The notes beneath the pieces were generated by a model. It was not told the origin of the DNA, ran no database searches, and was given only the letters and a program-made list of their open reading frames with translations. A stretch of DNA of 14,539 nt, taken from the NCBI GenBank assembly GCA_031550205.1, contig JAVBOV010000033.1, positions 1 through 14,539 of the forward strand. Direction: 5' to 3'. Position numbers and translations under genes: made by a program. Numbering within the stretch: position 1 is the stretch's first letter; each line of letters opens with the position of its first letter. Positions 14,416 through 14,539 of this stretch are shown here, in pieces. The stretch is from JAVBOV01 sp031550205 (GTDB lineage Bacteria; Pseudomonadota; Alphaproteobacteria; RF32; CAG-239).

Positions 14416-14539
14416 GATTTTTTAAAACAACTCTTTTAACAACTTTTTCAAATCAATTAAAAGCTCTCTTGGTCCCCCAATATTAAACCTCCATTCGCAC
14501 TCTTTCAAGAACAAATTGAAGTTCTTTTTATCAATTCCA
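14401..14539 (-). mobile_element. IS1595-family (IS1016-like) insertion sequence, one end
   Basis: The element begins at GGGGCTGACACCTGAG (14401-14416), which is where the SRPBCC resemblance stops and which looks like a terminal inverted repeat of this family. The transposase stop codon lies 21 bases inside. The element continues past the right edge, so its length and other end are unknown. Confidence 0.7.
14422..14539 (-). CDS. IS1595-family transposase, C-terminal end (partial)
   Basis: The minus strand is open from the right edge to a TAA at 14424-14422, giving 38 residues. They begin GIDKKNFNLFLKECEWRFN and end LIDLKKLLKELF. The KxxFxLFLKECEWRFN block is the hallmark C-terminus of IS1016-like transposases in the IS1595 family (DDE_Tnp_IS1595 domain). 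The catalytic residues lie outside the window. The position just inside the presumed inverted repeat, reading towards it, fits the normal layout of these elements. Whether the transposase is intact cannot be seen. Confidence 0.75.
   Translation of the reverse strand, partial: GIDKKNFNLFLKECEWRFNIGGPRELLIDLKKLLKELF

Noticed and set aside
1..14539. CRISPR array, prophage, toxin-antitoxin or defence gene cluster
   Set aside because: No regularly spaced repeats and no genes of those families are visible; the only mobile DNA is the insertion-sequence end at the right edge.

Overview
The window looks like a stretch of an alphaproteobacterial chromosome. The evidence is a CckA-type hybrid histidine kinase, a clamp-binding Hda homologue and the end of a flagellar FlhB. 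A stand-alone rubredoxin next to an anaerobe-type flavin reductase suggests a low-oxygen or anaerobic life. An uncultured gut or sediment Rhodospirillales-like lineage is my guess from gene content only. GC appears moderate by eye and drops after about 13.6 kb.

Positions 2-5026 (+) form a tightly packed run: flhB end, cckA, hda and an EptA/MCR-type phosphoethanolamine transferase. The genes overlap or are a few bases apart, so they are probably co-transcribed. It pairs a master cell-cycle kinase (CckA) with the factor that inactivates DnaA (Hda), followed by a lipid A modification enzyme. Positions 5069-10537 (+) are an efflux operon: a periplasmic adaptor, an AcrB/MexF-type RND pump with intact proton-relay residues, and a short NhaP2-like cation/proton antiporter. 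No outer-membrane channel gene is present.

Positions 10620-11210 (+) encode a histidine phosphatase with its own promoter. It is followed by about 165 bases of strongly structured, gene-free DNA and a strong bidirectional terminator shared with a convergent minus-strand pair. That pair is an Hrb-like flavin reductase (12087-11584) translationally coupled to a 45-residue rubredoxin (11587-11450). Further right, slyX (-) diverges from cutA (+) and an HAD phosphatase (+).

From about 13.62 kb the character changes. There is an unrecognised small ORF, a gene-poor low-complexity stretch, and an SRPBCC-domain gene cut off at 14400. The cut is the terminus of an IS1595-family (IS1016-like) insertion sequence, whose transposase C-terminus runs off the right edge on the minus strand. 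I read this end as a decaying accessory segment. I found no CRISPR array, intact tRNA, rRNA or prophage genes. The least explained element is the multi-hairpin spacer at 11211-11376.
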